Assembly (NCBI RefSeq): GCF_020882245.1 | Contig: NC_083597.1 | Location: 87,212,152 to 87,276,151 of the forward strand | DNA length: 64,000 nt | Direction of reading: 5' to 3' | DNA from: Rhopalosiphum padi | Lineage: Eukaryota; Arthropoda; Insecta; Hemiptera; Aphididae | Shown here: one piece after another, positions 16,030-29,462 of the stretch | Layout of the letters: each line of letters opens with the position of its first letter | How positions within the stretch are numbered: position 1 is the stretch's first letter | Notes under the pieces: generated by a model | What the model saw: the letters and a program-made list of their open reading frames with translations, nothing else | What the model was told of the DNA's origin: nothing | Databases searched by the model: none | Made by a program: the position numbers and the translations under genes

Positions 16030-16960
16030 TCGTATGCGTATGCTTTAATATACATAGAACGAATGCGGCGTGCGTGTGCGTAAAAAAAGGGTCGAAGGAA
16101 AATATATCCCGAAAAGAAAAAAAAAATAAAGAGAAAAAAGTGAAAGAATGAAACGAACGAAAAGCCCGAACGATTTGTCCGGGAGAGCGAGGTGAAATGG
16201 ACCGTGAACCTTATACTGGCGGCGGCGGGCTGATTCCGGCGGGACCCTCGACAATCAAAAGCTGCATGATTTATCTGCAGCCCCTTTTCAATTGCAACGG
16301 CGGCCGGTAAGAACACACGCACACACACACACGCGCACACGTATATACTAAATATATATATACGATGTGTGTAGTCTCGGTCTTTCCCTCTCCGATCCCG
16401 ACGCACCACCAAAGAATCGCCGAGGAGAACTGTCCGTTCCAACGGGTCTTTCTGCATGTCTTCATCTCGGCCACTTTTGTTTATCTTCCACCCTCCACCC
16501 ACACCTCGTCACTTACAGCTAGTTCTTACCACCCTCTTTCCGCGAGCCGTCTCTGTCACACTCGCGCGACCCGTCTTCGTCTTCGCCAAACCAACCCCCT
16601 CCCCCGCAAATACCCCCCCAACCGTTTTCGCCGAACCCACCGCTGCCACGCGATGGGCAATCAATTGCACGCGCAGCGCGGCCGTCGGACGGATTACGAC
16701 AAACCCCCTCCCCTAACCGCCACGCGATCCCCGCGAAAGGTCAACCATATACTGATTAACTACCGTGCAGTGTCGGGGGTGGGAGGTGAACTCGTAGCCG
16801 CGGCGTAAGCAGTGGTGCGGGCACGATGATCGGACGACGGTTCTTCCCCTATATATGCATGTGTGTGTGTGTGTGTACATGTTGTTTGACTAGTATCAGT
16901 ATCTGAGCGGTGGCAGTGTTATCCGCTATTAAATCTTCCGCGAAAACGTGTGATAGGAAA
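16030..16960. other. CpG-dense island in the gene desert
   Basis: About 0.9 kb of GC-rich DNA inside A+T-rich surroundings, Pro/Thr/Arg-coding in several overlapping frames on both strands (for example 16365-16808 plus, 15915-16502 minus). Because the frames overlap and all give low-complexity products, none is called as a gene. It is a candidate regulatory island or promoter. Confidence 0.4.
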
Positions 16961-17120
16961 AACGACGGAGGGTAAAAAAAAAAATTAATCTAACGGTTGT
17001 TATTAGATTATTGTCCGTTCGCGATATGCTCTCTCTATTTATATATATACTATACGTCTATACGGTATACCGCACTTTTCCTGAAGCGTAATCCGTACGA
17101 CTTAGGCTCACCAACATTTA

Positions 17121-17121
17121 T

Positions 17122-17174
<53 letters not shown>

Positions 17175-17186
17175 GCGCACGCGCAC
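17121..17186 (+). repeat. (TA)n-(CA)n-(CG)n compound microsatellite
   Basis: TA run, then about 20 CA units, then GCGC/CA mixture, all potentially able to adopt Z-form DNA. Confidence 0.95.
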
Positions 17187-17199
17187 ATATATCTATATA

Positions 17200-20100
17200 T
17201 ATACGCCAACTGTTTACGATTTAGTGTTATACGTGTGGCATTAAACTAGGGCACCTACCTATACGGTTATTTTTTTATTAAATTTTTGGGATTACGTTTC
17301 GGGATTCCTCGGCGCAACGACGCAGGATGATGTAGCCTAGGTGGCTAAATTATGGTTATTTTGGTTCTTACTTCCACCGTAAGTACGATAATCCTCTCAA
17401 AGTTATATTTTCTGTTTGAAACCCAACTAGAGAAAAGAAAATAGTATATATCAATAAGATACCTAATAGATATGATAAATAATGTCCGATGGAAACTTGG
17501 ATTTATTTGGATGGTAAAATCAAAATAAAATAAAATGTTAAGAGTGTGTATGACTTTTTATTGTCATTTAATATTTGTTAAATAACATGTAGTGTATGCC
17601 TACAAAAAAGCTTCCCATATAATGGACATTTTTATTTTTTTTCAAATTCACATTTTCATAGTTGTATTGTAACATCAGTGTTTGAAAAAAAAAAAACGAT
17701 GTCAATTTCGGTTTTTAAGCTCATGGATTATGTAATTATGTACAAATAATTTGGTCAAATGTCAAGTATCGTTTTGATGATCGCTTTAATACAGTATATA
17801 CCTATTTGATTTGTGCGCAGTAAGCGTAGTCATATATTTATTAAATGTGAGTATGTGATATTATATAATATTATTACTATTATGACGTGAGCGTATAAAA
17901 TGACTTGCTGCATGTTAGTGGTTTTCTCGTTATACACGTCAGCGCCAGCAAGTATGTACTTATAAAATATTAATACAGTTGTCGGATTATTGATACGCCG
18001 AGAAAACATTTATTATGACTAATAAAAATCGCATATAAATATAATATCTACTTACGATTTAATATAATAATTTATATTAAATTCTCACCGACTCCGGTGC
18101 ATAATATATTGTTATATTATCATTACTGCAGCGGCACAAGTATAATACCAGCTATAACCCACTGGCTACTTGTGCAGCTTAGCGACTATACGACGGCGAT
18201 GATAATAATAATAATAATAATATGACGTACAACATCTCATAATACGACCGCTGCAGCACACTCACAATTCATCAAGATGTATAGAGCTTGTATGATACAG
18301 GTAGGTACATAATGATCTTATAATATTATTATTATTAACGAGTATAGACTACTGCTATATAACATCATTGCACATAAAATATAAATAATACATATTTTCA
18401 CATTCACATTGAGTTAGTTTTATGATGTATACGCGCGCGCGCACGTTATACAACATCGCCTATATAATATATATAATATATTAATATACACGATAATAGT
18501 GATTAAAAGCGATATAAATCTATATTATACATATAATTATCAACCGTAGTTTTACTTGTGTCTTATTAACACTTGACGTATATATTATAACGATTAACGG
18601 GAGACAGCTGCAGCGCGCCAGCACCGGTTGGATGCATATAGGAAACTGCAAAACATAATATTTCAGTACATTATTGCATAGCACAGACCGTAAAACGCAT
18701 TTTCTATTTTTAATTCCGTTAATACGGCGAAATCGATTCATTTTTTTAAATGTCTATGTAATAATTGAAAATCAGATTTAATTGAACCGAAAAAATTCAG
18801 ACATTGCAGTGCCAAAACTAGCAGCGGGATAATGCAAACAATCGAGGCCTCCACATTTTTAGAAGTCTAAAGAATAAATTTGAGACAACTATAATTAGGA
18901 AATTTCCACTTTTTTTAAATTATCTAAATGAAATTGTACTATTGCCCTGAAAAATACTCGCAAATTAATCAAATTTGCATGCAATATACAAACAAATTAT
19001 TATCATGACCGTGTAGATATAAGATATTTAAAACATGTACTTGAAAATAGATTCCAAAACACTTATGGAAAAAACAACAAGAATACAGAGATTTATTTTT
19101 AGATTATTGTATAGATGTGTGGGAGATGGGGTGAAATTGTTCATTTCGTAATCCATGATCTTGTGATTAACTGGAAAAGGGAGAATTCAGCACATCCAGT
19201 GTTTTTATAGAAATTCGTCCGGAGACCTATTTCAATTTCGTAGCATTCAAGACTCAATTTGTAAAAAATCATGGAAAATGTATCTCTGATGAGAGTTTTC
19301 CAACAATTTATAATACAGTATTTTTTATCATTCTACTTAAATTTACTTATTGTAGTAGGGTACAGTAGTAAGCTATATAGATAGATGGTAAATATTCAAT
19401 GAATGCTTTTTTTTTTTTTAAATAAAAAACCATTTAATTTTTCTTCTATTATTTGAATAAAAAATTACGGTTTCAAAACCTGGAATACCAGACACATGGT
19501 AAACACTTTGAGGTGCAATATATTATTTTCCAAAAACAAATAAAACGTTAGCCTAAATTATTTTCTATCTTCAACTTAAGGTCATTATTTTTTTGCATTC
19601 ATCGAGGATTTATATAATACTTCATTTTAATAATGAAACTCTCTATAGTCACTGTAAATAATAAAACTTTTAACCGTGTGAGCGTAATATTATTTTTGTA
19701 CACATAATACATTTAGTAAATAATATGCGACAACATATTAAGAGAGACGTTTTAAAAATCACATGCAGCAAATGTGTGTTTTTGCAAAAACATACATAAT
19801 CGGGGATCCAAATTAAGATTTAGAGGGTGGCATACATTTGAATAAATATAAATATTTATATTGTACATTTTTAAAATATTATATGACATGTATAAAATTC
19901 ATCACTTGAGCTTAAGTATGCTGATATAGTGGTATATATATTTATATATATGAATAACTAATGTCTTAATCATTTTTAAATTTATTTCATTACCAATATA
20001 TGCAAACATTTTTAGTTTTAAATATTTTAACTTACTAACAAATGTAAATAATTCTATCAACTATTTATAATTTATGTTGGGCAGCTGTCCATGTCCGTCT

Positions 20101-23100
20101 AAATAAATAAATACGTTAGTATCGACAATGCGCTGTAATACCGAATTCCTATCATTATGATTGTATCATATATAGATATTTTAATTAGCGCATTAGCGCA
20201 TACCGTACATTTATGACGAAGTACAAGAGCGTATCATAAGTATGAAAGTTTTTATAATATAAATAATATTGTTGCAAACGGATAGGTATATAATTTAGGT
20301 ATTGGTATTCTACACATTTATACGCGGTAACCGTCGAAAACTCACATTTGCTTAGATGAGAGGGCACAACCGCACACCACATGCTTTCATTATATAAATT
20401 CCATGTAGGTAGTATAGGTAATAATACATATAAAATATAATAAATGCTGTCCAGTTATTATGCGCCGCGCGGAGTGATTATAATATAACGTATATGTGCG
20501 TGAGTAATATTTGCGCGATTACGATTTCCTCGATAGATATATTCGCGTTCTCCTCACGTAAAATTATATACAACACCTGCACAATCTCCTTAATATCATC
20601 CAATCTTCTTTCTTCTTTGATAAAAACTAAATTATTGCAGTGTTTCTGACATCTTACATTTGTTATACTTATGAGTGCGCGTCTAATATTTAATAACTTA
20701 TTAAATATTAGACGCGCACTCACTTTCGTAATTGTCGGGCTACCTACGACATAAAAAGCGAAATTCTGCGAGTTGACGACTTTATTATTTGTTATCGTCA
20801 AAGATGATTGGTATAAATATTATATACTATTCATAACGCGGACATCAGATGTACAATGACGGTGTACACAAATGTTGGAATGTGGTACGTTTAATACTCA
20901 TATAATGGTGTCAAAAGGTAAATATAGGAGGTAGTTATAATAGGTATGTGGTTTTAGTTAAACCGGAGTTACCATACAAATTAAAGTGCTGCAGAAAAAT
21001 TTGTCAGTACCTGATAAAATATTGAGTGACATTACTTTTACTAGAAAATAGGTATTAAATTACCTTTTTTTTTTAAAAAAAAAGAAAACAATTATTGTTT
21101 AAATATTGTCTAATTTATATAGGCTAATAGTGGATAAGATAAGATCTATATTTTACAGAATCGCTTACATTTTTGTTCACCTAGTTATAAATAAATTCAA
21201 TTTATTATAAAAACAAAAATAAACATTTTCCAAGTCCGTAAAAGTTTTTATCAAAAACTAATTAATTGAATTATTTTCAATGAACTTTTCTGACTTAACT
21301 TATTTCAGTAGGTAAATCTAGTTTTTCCATAATATATACTCATGTATTTTGAAGTTTGATTTACATTCAATAGTCTCCGCATTTATCTAATTTTTTTTCT
21401 AAATTCATTCTTATAAATTATAAATTGCAAAATAAAAGTATTAATTTTAAGTTTTTTAATGTATGAAACTATAATTATATGCTTGGAAAATAATGTTTTG
21501 GAACAATCCTAAAAATGCAATATGCATTTAAGTCCACAACTTAGTATTTGTATAGTACAAAGCTTTATTTTTTATAATTAAATTTTAATATATATGTTCG
21601 TATGTTTTATTTGATTTTTGATTATTTTAAAAAGTATTGAGAATTTTCAATTTTGATCTCCTAAAAGTACAAACTAGCCCCAATTTCATATCAGAAACCT
21701 TCTTGGAAGTTGATGATAAGAATATTTTTCTACAAGAAAATGTCTTATTCTATAACATTAAAGATAAAAACAAAATTATAATTGTAAAAATAATAATCAA
21801 TGAACTTAGTAATAATATGATACATGCTAATAGGTATGTAAAAAAAAAAATTGATTTTGTATATATTCAAAATAGTTATCCGTTAAAAACAAAGATAAAA
21901 ATGTATTGTAGGTACGCCTGGGGCATCAATAATGTATTCGGCGAAGGTATAGGTATTAAGATCGATAAGATCTGTTTATATTTGAATAGTTAATTGTTAC
22001 TAATAATGTATCGTTTGGTTTGAAATCCTTGTTAAAGTAACATAAATTTGTTTGGGCGAGAAAAAAAATTATCGGTATGAGCATCATGCAGGATATCGAA
22101 CATTCACACAAATTTGGATGGTGGGTTGTTTCGATTATAATGACTTCTGCCAGAGAGACCAACTTGATACTAGTTCGTCGACACTTCCTACTCATACTAT
22201 TATAAATAATAAATATATACGCTCTCGACGTAACTAAGTGTGCGTATACGTCGACTCGCTGTGACGGGGCCGCCCGCCGACGCGTCGGTCCTAGTGTAAT
22301 TATTTGTCAGTTTTTTTTTTTTTTTAAGTGATACCGGTTTTATTATCGTTTTAACACGGTTATAATAATAGTTCTCGTCGCGACTCGGCCTTATAATCAT
22401 AACGCGCTTCTGTATAACTGTATGTACATGTTATTATACTGTACAAGCAGTGGTTTGGACGTTTCGCTGTACTGCCATACACAGATTTAGAGAGACGGGT
22501 TATCGAAATTGTTGTTACTGAATTTGTATGTTATACCTACGCACGTCGAGTATTATTTAGATGGAAATTAACTCCAACATTTTCGGTGTAGGTATAAGCT
22601 AATTTGGCAAATGGGTATTTTAAACCGTGTAAACGAGTTAACTCTCGCTCTCTTTTCAAGATTATAAAATATAGTTTAATTTGTATGTATTTTTAATAGT
22701 TGGTAATCCGAAGCAATTTGGAAATAGTGGAAGAGGCTAGTCTGAAATTGGCAGGGGGGCTTTTACAGTTGATTTTGCAGCTAGGACATACCTTTGAATC
22801 AACGTGAACTTACAAATCTCAAAAATTAACTTACTGCAAATTACTGAAAATTAAGCTCTACGACTTAATATTTGTAATTTGAACAAAGTGGCGGAAGGAG
22901 AAGGCTAACTTTTTACACATTAATTAAAATGTTCAAGATACGGGTAGGTACGCTCGTCACATGGTTACCTCGCACTACGGTTAAATGAAAAACATATATT
23001 TTTAATTATATATTAAATACATAAAACCATATCAGACCTAAATATATATCTCTCGGAAAATTAAAAGAGTAATATAGTATACTAAAATAAGCTGCAGCAT

Positions 23101-25285
23101 ATACACACAGTCGACAACTCTATATATAATAACGAATGAGTTCCAGCTCCAAAGCCGCAACAGTGGTCTTACGAAATAACCATATATATTATACAGCTTC
23201 CGCAATCACATGTCTGCAGTGGCGTACGGCCGAAACTGCAGAGGATACACGAGAATTCCGTGCAGTTTGCGGGCAATGGAAATCATTTGCGATCATATAT
23301 AGGTATATCAGTTACAATCCGAAACCGGCGGAAGTGGTAAAACGTTGCTTTCAATCGTACATGCATTCCAAAACCGGTGGCGCAGATGTACGTTGGTGAA
23401 TCGCGTCCGACGGAATTTTCCTAACCGCGTGTATTCCGTGGTAACCCGATATATATTTTATTCTATATAGGTAACCGGTAGCTGTATAAGGTACGCTGCC
23501 GACACGGGACGACAGCTATATGACTCGCAGAGACGATACGATCATTGGTCGATCGCGATCGACGACCATTGCGGAGTGCCGCGGTGGTGAACAAAACCTA
23601 ACCGAACAAAAAAAAAAAACAAAACAAAACAAAACGAACAATACACATCCTCCTCCTATATAACCAATAATAATAACGATAAAAAAAAAATATAAAAATA
23701 AACGATTTCCATTTATATGTGGGTAGGTTACCGCAGTCTCCTTCGGTGCACTATATATATACCTCGCAATACGATCGGCTTATAATAATAATAATAATAC
23801 AATTGCAGTATAATATAAGTACCCTCCGAACGAGATACATTTCAGTGCATAGGTAGTATACACGTATATATATATCATATTATCATACCTGCGAACATCA
23901 TCCGCCGCCGCCGCAATTCAACGATTTCTCCGACAATTTCACCGAGACACGATGCATAATAATATGAAATATATTATTTACAGTAGGTATATTATATTAT
24001 ACGTCTTGTATAGTCGAGTGTGTGTATGTGTATGCGTCTAACGACGCGCGGGTACACATTTCGTATTCAACAGGTATTACGAAAACTGCAACGGTCTGCG
24101 ATTATTATTGTTTCCCAGTATTTCTTCTTCTACTCGCGCGTATTGTCGAATATTCGCGCATCGATGATATTATGGGGTTTTCCTCGAAATCAAAAACGTA
24201 CACGCTAACCCATCATAGGCGTAGAAATCGAGTACAACTATTTAGTTGTGAGATGTGGCTTCACTGGAACTGCCATAGTTGAAATTTCGTTATACATAAT
24301 CAAACCCCGAAAATTCTCAAATAATGATGGGTTTAAAATCTTCGTTCAGTTTTCAAAAAAAAAATACCTAAGTTTTGAAAATGTGATACAATGTACCGTT
24401 TATATTGTTTTCACAGCAATTAAAAATCGTTTTGAGTTGAAAATAAAGTCTATCTCCTTAATCAATTAGAATTGATTTTTATATACTTTCCTATACTATA
24501 CACAACGACGTACTGACTTCAAACCGACTATGCAGCAGAAGTAAACGTTATGGTTTTTATAAATTTCGAATTGCCGTTTGTTAACAAAGCACTTTCGCGA
24601 GGAAAATAAATAATTTTATTCACTCAAAATATTTGTCAATAATACTAAGAAAATATTGTTTTAACATTATATTTTCTATAGAAATCATAATTATATATTA
24701 TAATAATGTATAAATTAATAATTGTTATATTATTTTTAAATTTGTTTTTAGTTGAAAGCCTTTTTTAAGTTGGCAAGGCTCCCTGATTTCCATCAATGTC
24801 GCCAAAATAATGTATTATATACGTGCGATTGAAAGTTCATTATTATTATTATAAAAAAAAGTGTGAATAATACACATTGTGTTTTCCGTCATTCACCTGC
24901 TGCGATACCGCGGCCGTATGTAAAATATAATTAATTACAAATATAGTCACTAGTCTGTGGATGTATGTTTAAAACCTGATGTACACCTGTACGGATTTTG
25001 AACTAGACAACAACTATCCAAAACGCATGTGGTAAATATCTTACAAAACAATAGCATATGTATTATAATGTTTAGTATGATGTAAAGGATACAAGCACAT
25101 GTCTTAATAACTAATAATATTCGATGTCAAACAATTATTAATATATAGTTAATAAAAGTGATTTTGAATCTTGTATATGCAATGAGCCGTCGGATCGTGA
25201 ATTTAAAAAAAAGGTTAAGAAAATTTAATTTATAGATATATGTTATTAATGTTATTATTTAATAACGAACTGGCAACGTTGCTCA
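17200..25285. other. Gene-poor intergenic stretch downstream of omb
   Basis: A+T-rich DNA with AAT repeats (18198-18224) and CpG-richer patches near 22.2-22.5 and 23.1-24.2 kb. It also has a perfect hairpin at 20672-20722 and a 16-bp palindrome (GTCGATCGCGATCGAC) at 23549-23564. The frame at 21637-21993 starts with TTG and has no recognisable domain. No gene is supported. Confidence 0.55.
20672..20722. repeat. Perfect 25-bp inverted repeat with 1-base centre
   Basis: Arms at 20672-20696 and 20698-20722 are exact reverse complements, with a single C at 20697 between them. The outer part is GC-rich (TGAGTGCGCGTCTAATA) and the inner part is A+T-rich. The match stops at the next base on each side. 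A perfect palindrome of this length is unlikely by chance. It could be a recent foldback, an element end-to-end joint, or an assembly fold-over. Confidence 0.9.
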
Positions 25286-26633
25286 TTTATTCAAGGACAG
25301 ACGCGACTCGTAATCACACAAGGGATCCTAATTATTCGTTCTATTCGTCCGTTGAAAAATAGCACAATCATATTACAAAAAAGTAAAATTGCACACGGTT
25401 GATTTATATTGAATTAAAATCAGCATACTTACATTTCTGTGGATGAAAAACATAAAAGTCGACATATATTTTCTTTTAAATTGACAATAATTTTAGTATT
25501 TGTTTTTTTGATGGTGATGACGTCATGATTTCTACACGACTGTTAAGGAGTTACTTGAAAGGATTTTCGTTACATAGATGAAAAAAAAAAAATTACGCTC
25601 ATAATATTATCATGTTTTTGTATTTATGTTTAAATTTTACTTTATCTTTATACATAAGAAAAATATTAAGTAGCACACAACAAATATAATTATATTACAT
25701 TAAAAAAAACATCGGTCGTCACCGACTTCGCCAATTTTGCGGTTCAAAAATTTACAATAAGAAGTCGGTAATATAATAATAATCACTAACAAAAAGGATA
25801 TGTACATGTAAATTTTTTCGAAATTTTCTTCAAAACGTGAGCAGATTTTTTTTCTCATAAAAAGTCCGTTATTAGCACCAGTTTTGAAAAAAGAAACCGC
25901 ATAGGAACAGTTTTGCATTAAAACACGTTTTGTTTTTGGCGAAATATAAAATTTTTGTACTGGAATTATTTTTTTTTTATCAAATTTTACTTTAAAGACG
26001 ATACAATTAATATATTTTCTTTTCAAATATTTTACTTTTAGGAACATATTTTTTCGTCTTGAATGCCAGGGTCGGGTACAATATATAATTTATAATATGT
26101 ATTTATATATTATATTATATAATAATAGATTGATATTATTGTCTATTACTATCTGGGAAAACCAATACAATCTACAATCTTTCCGCTAAAACTAATGAAA
26201 AAAAAAAAAAATCGCTATTTACTCGTTTAAATAATTAAATATTTATAAGTTAAATAATATTATTATACTATTGCACGTTTCGTATTATAGTTTCTCTATA
26301 ATATATAATATATTATTATTTTATACATTCCCTAATCAATAAATATAATATGTATATCATTATTAATCTATTCATAGTTATTAAATACACTAAAAATGCC
26401 TTATTTATATAATATATATAAATGTAAAATAATTTTCTACAATAACAAAGTCAAATATATTATATATTATATATAGATTCTTATATATATATTATATATC
26501 ATATATATACAACATAGTAGAAACGCGTGTATGTGAGTGTAATACGTATGTGTGATGAGTGTATGTGTAAGTGTTCAAAGGGGCGGTGGGGATGATTGGT
26601 AGAGGTGGGCGGGAGGGGAGGGTCATGCGCGGT
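25286..26633 (-). other. Probable omb 3' UTR with candidate poly(A) signal
   Basis: A+T-rich sequence directly after the omb stop. The first AATAAA I find on the coding strand is at 25291-25286 (TTTATT on the plus strand), which would give a 3' UTR of about 1.35 kb. Variant signals closer to the stop could be used instead, so the end is uncertain. Confidence 0.3.
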
Positions 26634-27397
26634 TTACTTGACTATCGCCACTACTTGTTGTTCGTCGGCCGCGGACGCCGCTGCCGACGCCGAGTCCAGT
26701 CCGTTGACCATTTTCTCGATGGACTTCAGTTCGCTGCTGGTCGGCGACGGCTGGTTGGCGGCCGCCGTCCGGTGGTGTTGGTGGTGATGGTGTTGTCGTT
26801 GCGACGGCGACACGGACGACTGTCGCGGCGGCGGTTGCAGCTGTGCCGCGGCCGGTGACAACTGTGCCGGTGGTGGTGGTGGTGGCGGCAGCGGTGGCTG
26901 CTGCGGAGGCGACGTCTGTCGACCGCCGCCGTTGGTCGGCGACTGCAGGTCGAGCGGCGCGGGCGGCGGCGTGCTGCCGGCCGACGAGCACCGGCCCGGC
27001 GTCACGGTTTCGAACGCCGAGCCGACGGACGACGGGTGGAGCGGGTGGTGGAGCCCGAGGTGGTACGGGTGAAACCGGCCCAGGCCAGCGGCCGCGGCCA
27101 GGCCACTGGTCATCTTGAACGGGTGACTGCCGCCGCCCGTACCGCCGCCGGCCGCGGCGCCCTGCAGGTACGCCTGGGTGAACAGCGACCCTGGGTGGTG
27201 AGCGGCCAGCGCCAGCTGAGCGTTGAACAGCAGGTTGGTGGTAGGGCTGAGCGCCGACGGGCAGAGCGGACCGCCCAGGCCAGGGCCCCCGGGGTACATG
27301 CCGGGATATAAGTACGGCAACAGGTGCGGCGACGGGGGGATTGGTGGTCCGAACGACACGTTCGGTGACGGGTAGTCGCTAGGGCTGTGTCCGGGTC
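26634..27397 (-). CDS. bi: omb last coding exon: Pro/Ala/His-rich C-terminal region with stop
   Basis: A 764-nt terminal exon: two bases of Gly, 253 codons and TAA at 26634-26636. It opens PGHSPSDYPSPNVSFGPPIP and continues with a Pro/Gly-rich LLPYLYPGMYPGG part. An Ala- and Gly-rich region and HPYHLGLHHPLHPSSVGSAF follow, then a long Pro run, a Gln/Pro stretch and a His run. Near the C-terminus lies SELKSIEKMVNGLD, matching the SELQSIQRLVSGLE-type motif at the end of vertebrate TBX2/TBX3; the last residues are QQVVAIVK. The region is expected to be disordered and to hold repression functions, as in Tbx2/3 proteins. It is far more GC-rich than the flanking DNA. The acceptor is CCCACAG|GA. A Met at 27417-27419 is intronic and not a start. 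Confidence 0.93.
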
Positions 27398-28978
27398 CTG
27401 TGGGAACACAAAAACGCATAGCATGAATATTTTGGTTTGTTTAGGTATAGTGTATATTGTACAGATGGGAAGACCTCGGTAAATTAACGTGCATTTTACG
27501 GACATTTTTTTTTACCGTTCATTAAATTGAGGTGATGATATCTGAATAACATTTAGTAAAGTTACAAGTAAAGGTAGACGTGTAACTTAATATTATTATA
27601 AAAGTAAAGTAAGATAAAAAGCTTCGATAATTTCAAGTTCAGATAGTTTATAAATTATATTGATACATAAACATACCTAAAATACTCGGGGGTAAGGTTT
27701 GGTACAATGTTATTGGCTTATGAATTAGTGGTATCGATATTATTGAATTTGTGATAAATTTAACAAAAATATTATACATTACTATATCACCTACAAAAAA
27801 ATATACATAAAATTTACCAAAACATATTTTTACAGTAAAATGCCTATCTCTCTTAATATGTGAAGCTTTACAAGTGTTACTAAATAGTGGAAATACGATA
27901 AGTTTCGGGAGAAATCAATGGATTTATTAAAATAAAAGATTTCTTAAGGTTCTCAGAAAACATGTTATTTTTTTCATGTGTTTACTAATAATAATTTGAG
28001 AATATTCTTTAACAATCTTTCACCTAAATCACTCGTATAAGTGTCATTTATTTATGTTATCTTTTTTATATTCGTCTATCTTACGAAAGATCCAATAATA
28101 TAATAATTAATAGTCAGGTAATGTTTGCTTCAAATATAATTTAATTCAAGGTTGCAAAAAAAAATGTAATTTTCAACAAGAACTACCCTAACACAATTTG
28201 TTTAATTAAATAAATATTTATCTTAGTCATGTTTTTTTCTATTAAATTCTTTATTTTCAAAAATAAATGAGAACATGGTTAAAGAGGGTTAAGCTAAAAT
28301 CGTGCACTGGACCGATTTTATACGGGCACCCTCTTAAATATTTTATGCTGTATACATTTTGTACAGTAGGATGTTATTATTCTCATGAAATTGTTTGCTT
28401 ACGGTTGAAGTTCTCTAAATCTAATCCATCTACACAGGATAGTGAATATATTGTAAACACATACACATTTGATAAATATTATATATAATTATTATACTTA
28501 TCAGTCCTTAATTAACCTATACAATTGGCGATTAAAGCATTGAATCCAAAAACTGCATAATTTATAATTGTATTAAAAATGTAGGTATATATTTTTAAAT
28601 GTAAAATGTATTATTTATATATTTGTTTAAACAAAAAAATATAAAAGAAATTACCGTCAGCTAAATATACTCATTACATTTTAATTTAATGTTTATTTTA
28701 CTTGTAACAATAACAATTTCATCTTCTATGTATTCATAGGTCATTTTGGGTAGTAATTCTTAAGAATATTACATTTTTTAATAAATTTAAACAAACTTGT
28801 TGATAACTAAGTAAAAATGTTTGAGGTGCATAATACATCTGGTCTAAAGATTAAAAATAGTTTGTGGCAAAGAACTGATAATTATACGATTTGACTTTTT
28901 TTGGAGTCGAAATTAGAAGTGTGCAGTTTTTGAAGCAATTGAAGTCTAGTAAAATAATTCAATGTCAGTGTTTCTTAC
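27398..28978 (-). other. 1.58-kb intron before the last coding exon
   Basis: Runs on the coding strand from gtaagaaa to CCCACAG. It is A+T-rich with no supported reading frame or RNA gene. The frame at 28267-28488 on the plus strand has no recognisable domain and random-looking composition. Confidence 0.8.
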
Positions 28979-29203
28979 CAGAAGGACCAGCAGACTCTTT
29001 GTCAGACGGTGAATTCATTCTGTCTCGGCCCGATTCGGAACAACTGCTTTCTTGTTCACTATCAATTTCCTGCTGGTGAGCTTGTTGGTGATGGTGGTGT
29101 TGCAGGAATGCTGCGTGATGAAGGGCCGGGTGACCTGCCAGGCGCCTCCTCATGGCGTCCTCCAGGAGCAAACTACCATCAGCCAATCCCGAAAACCACG
29201 AAC
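28979..29203 (-). CDS. bi: omb exon: conserved helix-like segment, His/Gln and Ser/Glu-rich region
   Basis: A 225-nt exon: two bases of Gly, 74 codons, one base of Gly. It starts SWFSGLADGSLLLEDAMRRR, continues LAGHPALHHAAFLQ with four His and QQAHQQ, and ends in an acidic Ser-rich part (EIDSEQESSCSESGRD) and RMNSPSDKESAGPS. The LLLEDAMRRRLAG part may form a helix; the rest is low complexity. The acceptor is CTATAG above 29203 and the donor TCTG|gtaaga. Both phases match the neighbours, giving GPS-G-PGHSPSDYP across the next junction. Confidence 0.9.
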
Positions 29204-29286
29204 CTATAGATTGAAAAAAAACACTCATTTTAGTAAAATCAAAATTAAAATCTTACGATTGTAAGGTGTTTGTGATTAAAACTTAC

Positions 29287-29462
29287 CGGGTTGGTGGGGT
29301 TGATGGTGATGATGGTGATGATGGGGAGAAATTGGCGAGTCGGGGTCTCCTCCACCAACAACGTCCAGTGGTTTATCATCTTCGTGATCTGAACCCGAGG
29401 GCTTTTCGTCTTGGTTTTGAACTGTTTGGCCACCGTGTCGTTGCGCCGTCAACATTGCTTGC
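29287..29462 (-). CDS. bi: omb exon: acidic and His-rich linker after the T-box
   Basis: A 176-nt exon: one base completing Lys, 58 codons, one base of Gly. It reads QAMLTAQRHGGQTVQNQDEK, then PSGSDHEDDKPLDVVGGG, then DPDSPISP followed by seven His and QPHQP. The reading frame was set by the phases of both neighbours. It is an acidic, Ser/Pro-containing linker ending in a His run, with no folded domain expected. The acceptor is TTTTCAG above 29462 and the donor CCCG|gtaagt. Only an 83-nt intron separates it from the next exon. The alternative frame, which starts with Met at 29433, does not match the splice phases. Confidence 0.9.

Noticed and set aside
15915..16808. Overlapping long frames on both strands in the 16-kb island
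   Set aside because: Mutually overlapping, low-complexity products, no domain; explained by GC-rich composition with few stops.
21637..21993. 118-codon plus-strand open frame
   Set aside because: Starts with TTG, composition follows the A+T content, and no family is recognisable.
23549..23564. 16-bp palindrome GTCGATCGCGATCGAC
   Set aside because: Built from GATC/CGAT units and short; plausible by chance in 64 kb of CpG-patchy DNA, with no supporting context.
26571..27311. Plus-strand and alternative-frame open frames over the last omb exon
   Set aside because: Shadows of the true minus-strand coding frame, which matches splice phase and conserved Tbx2/3 sequence.
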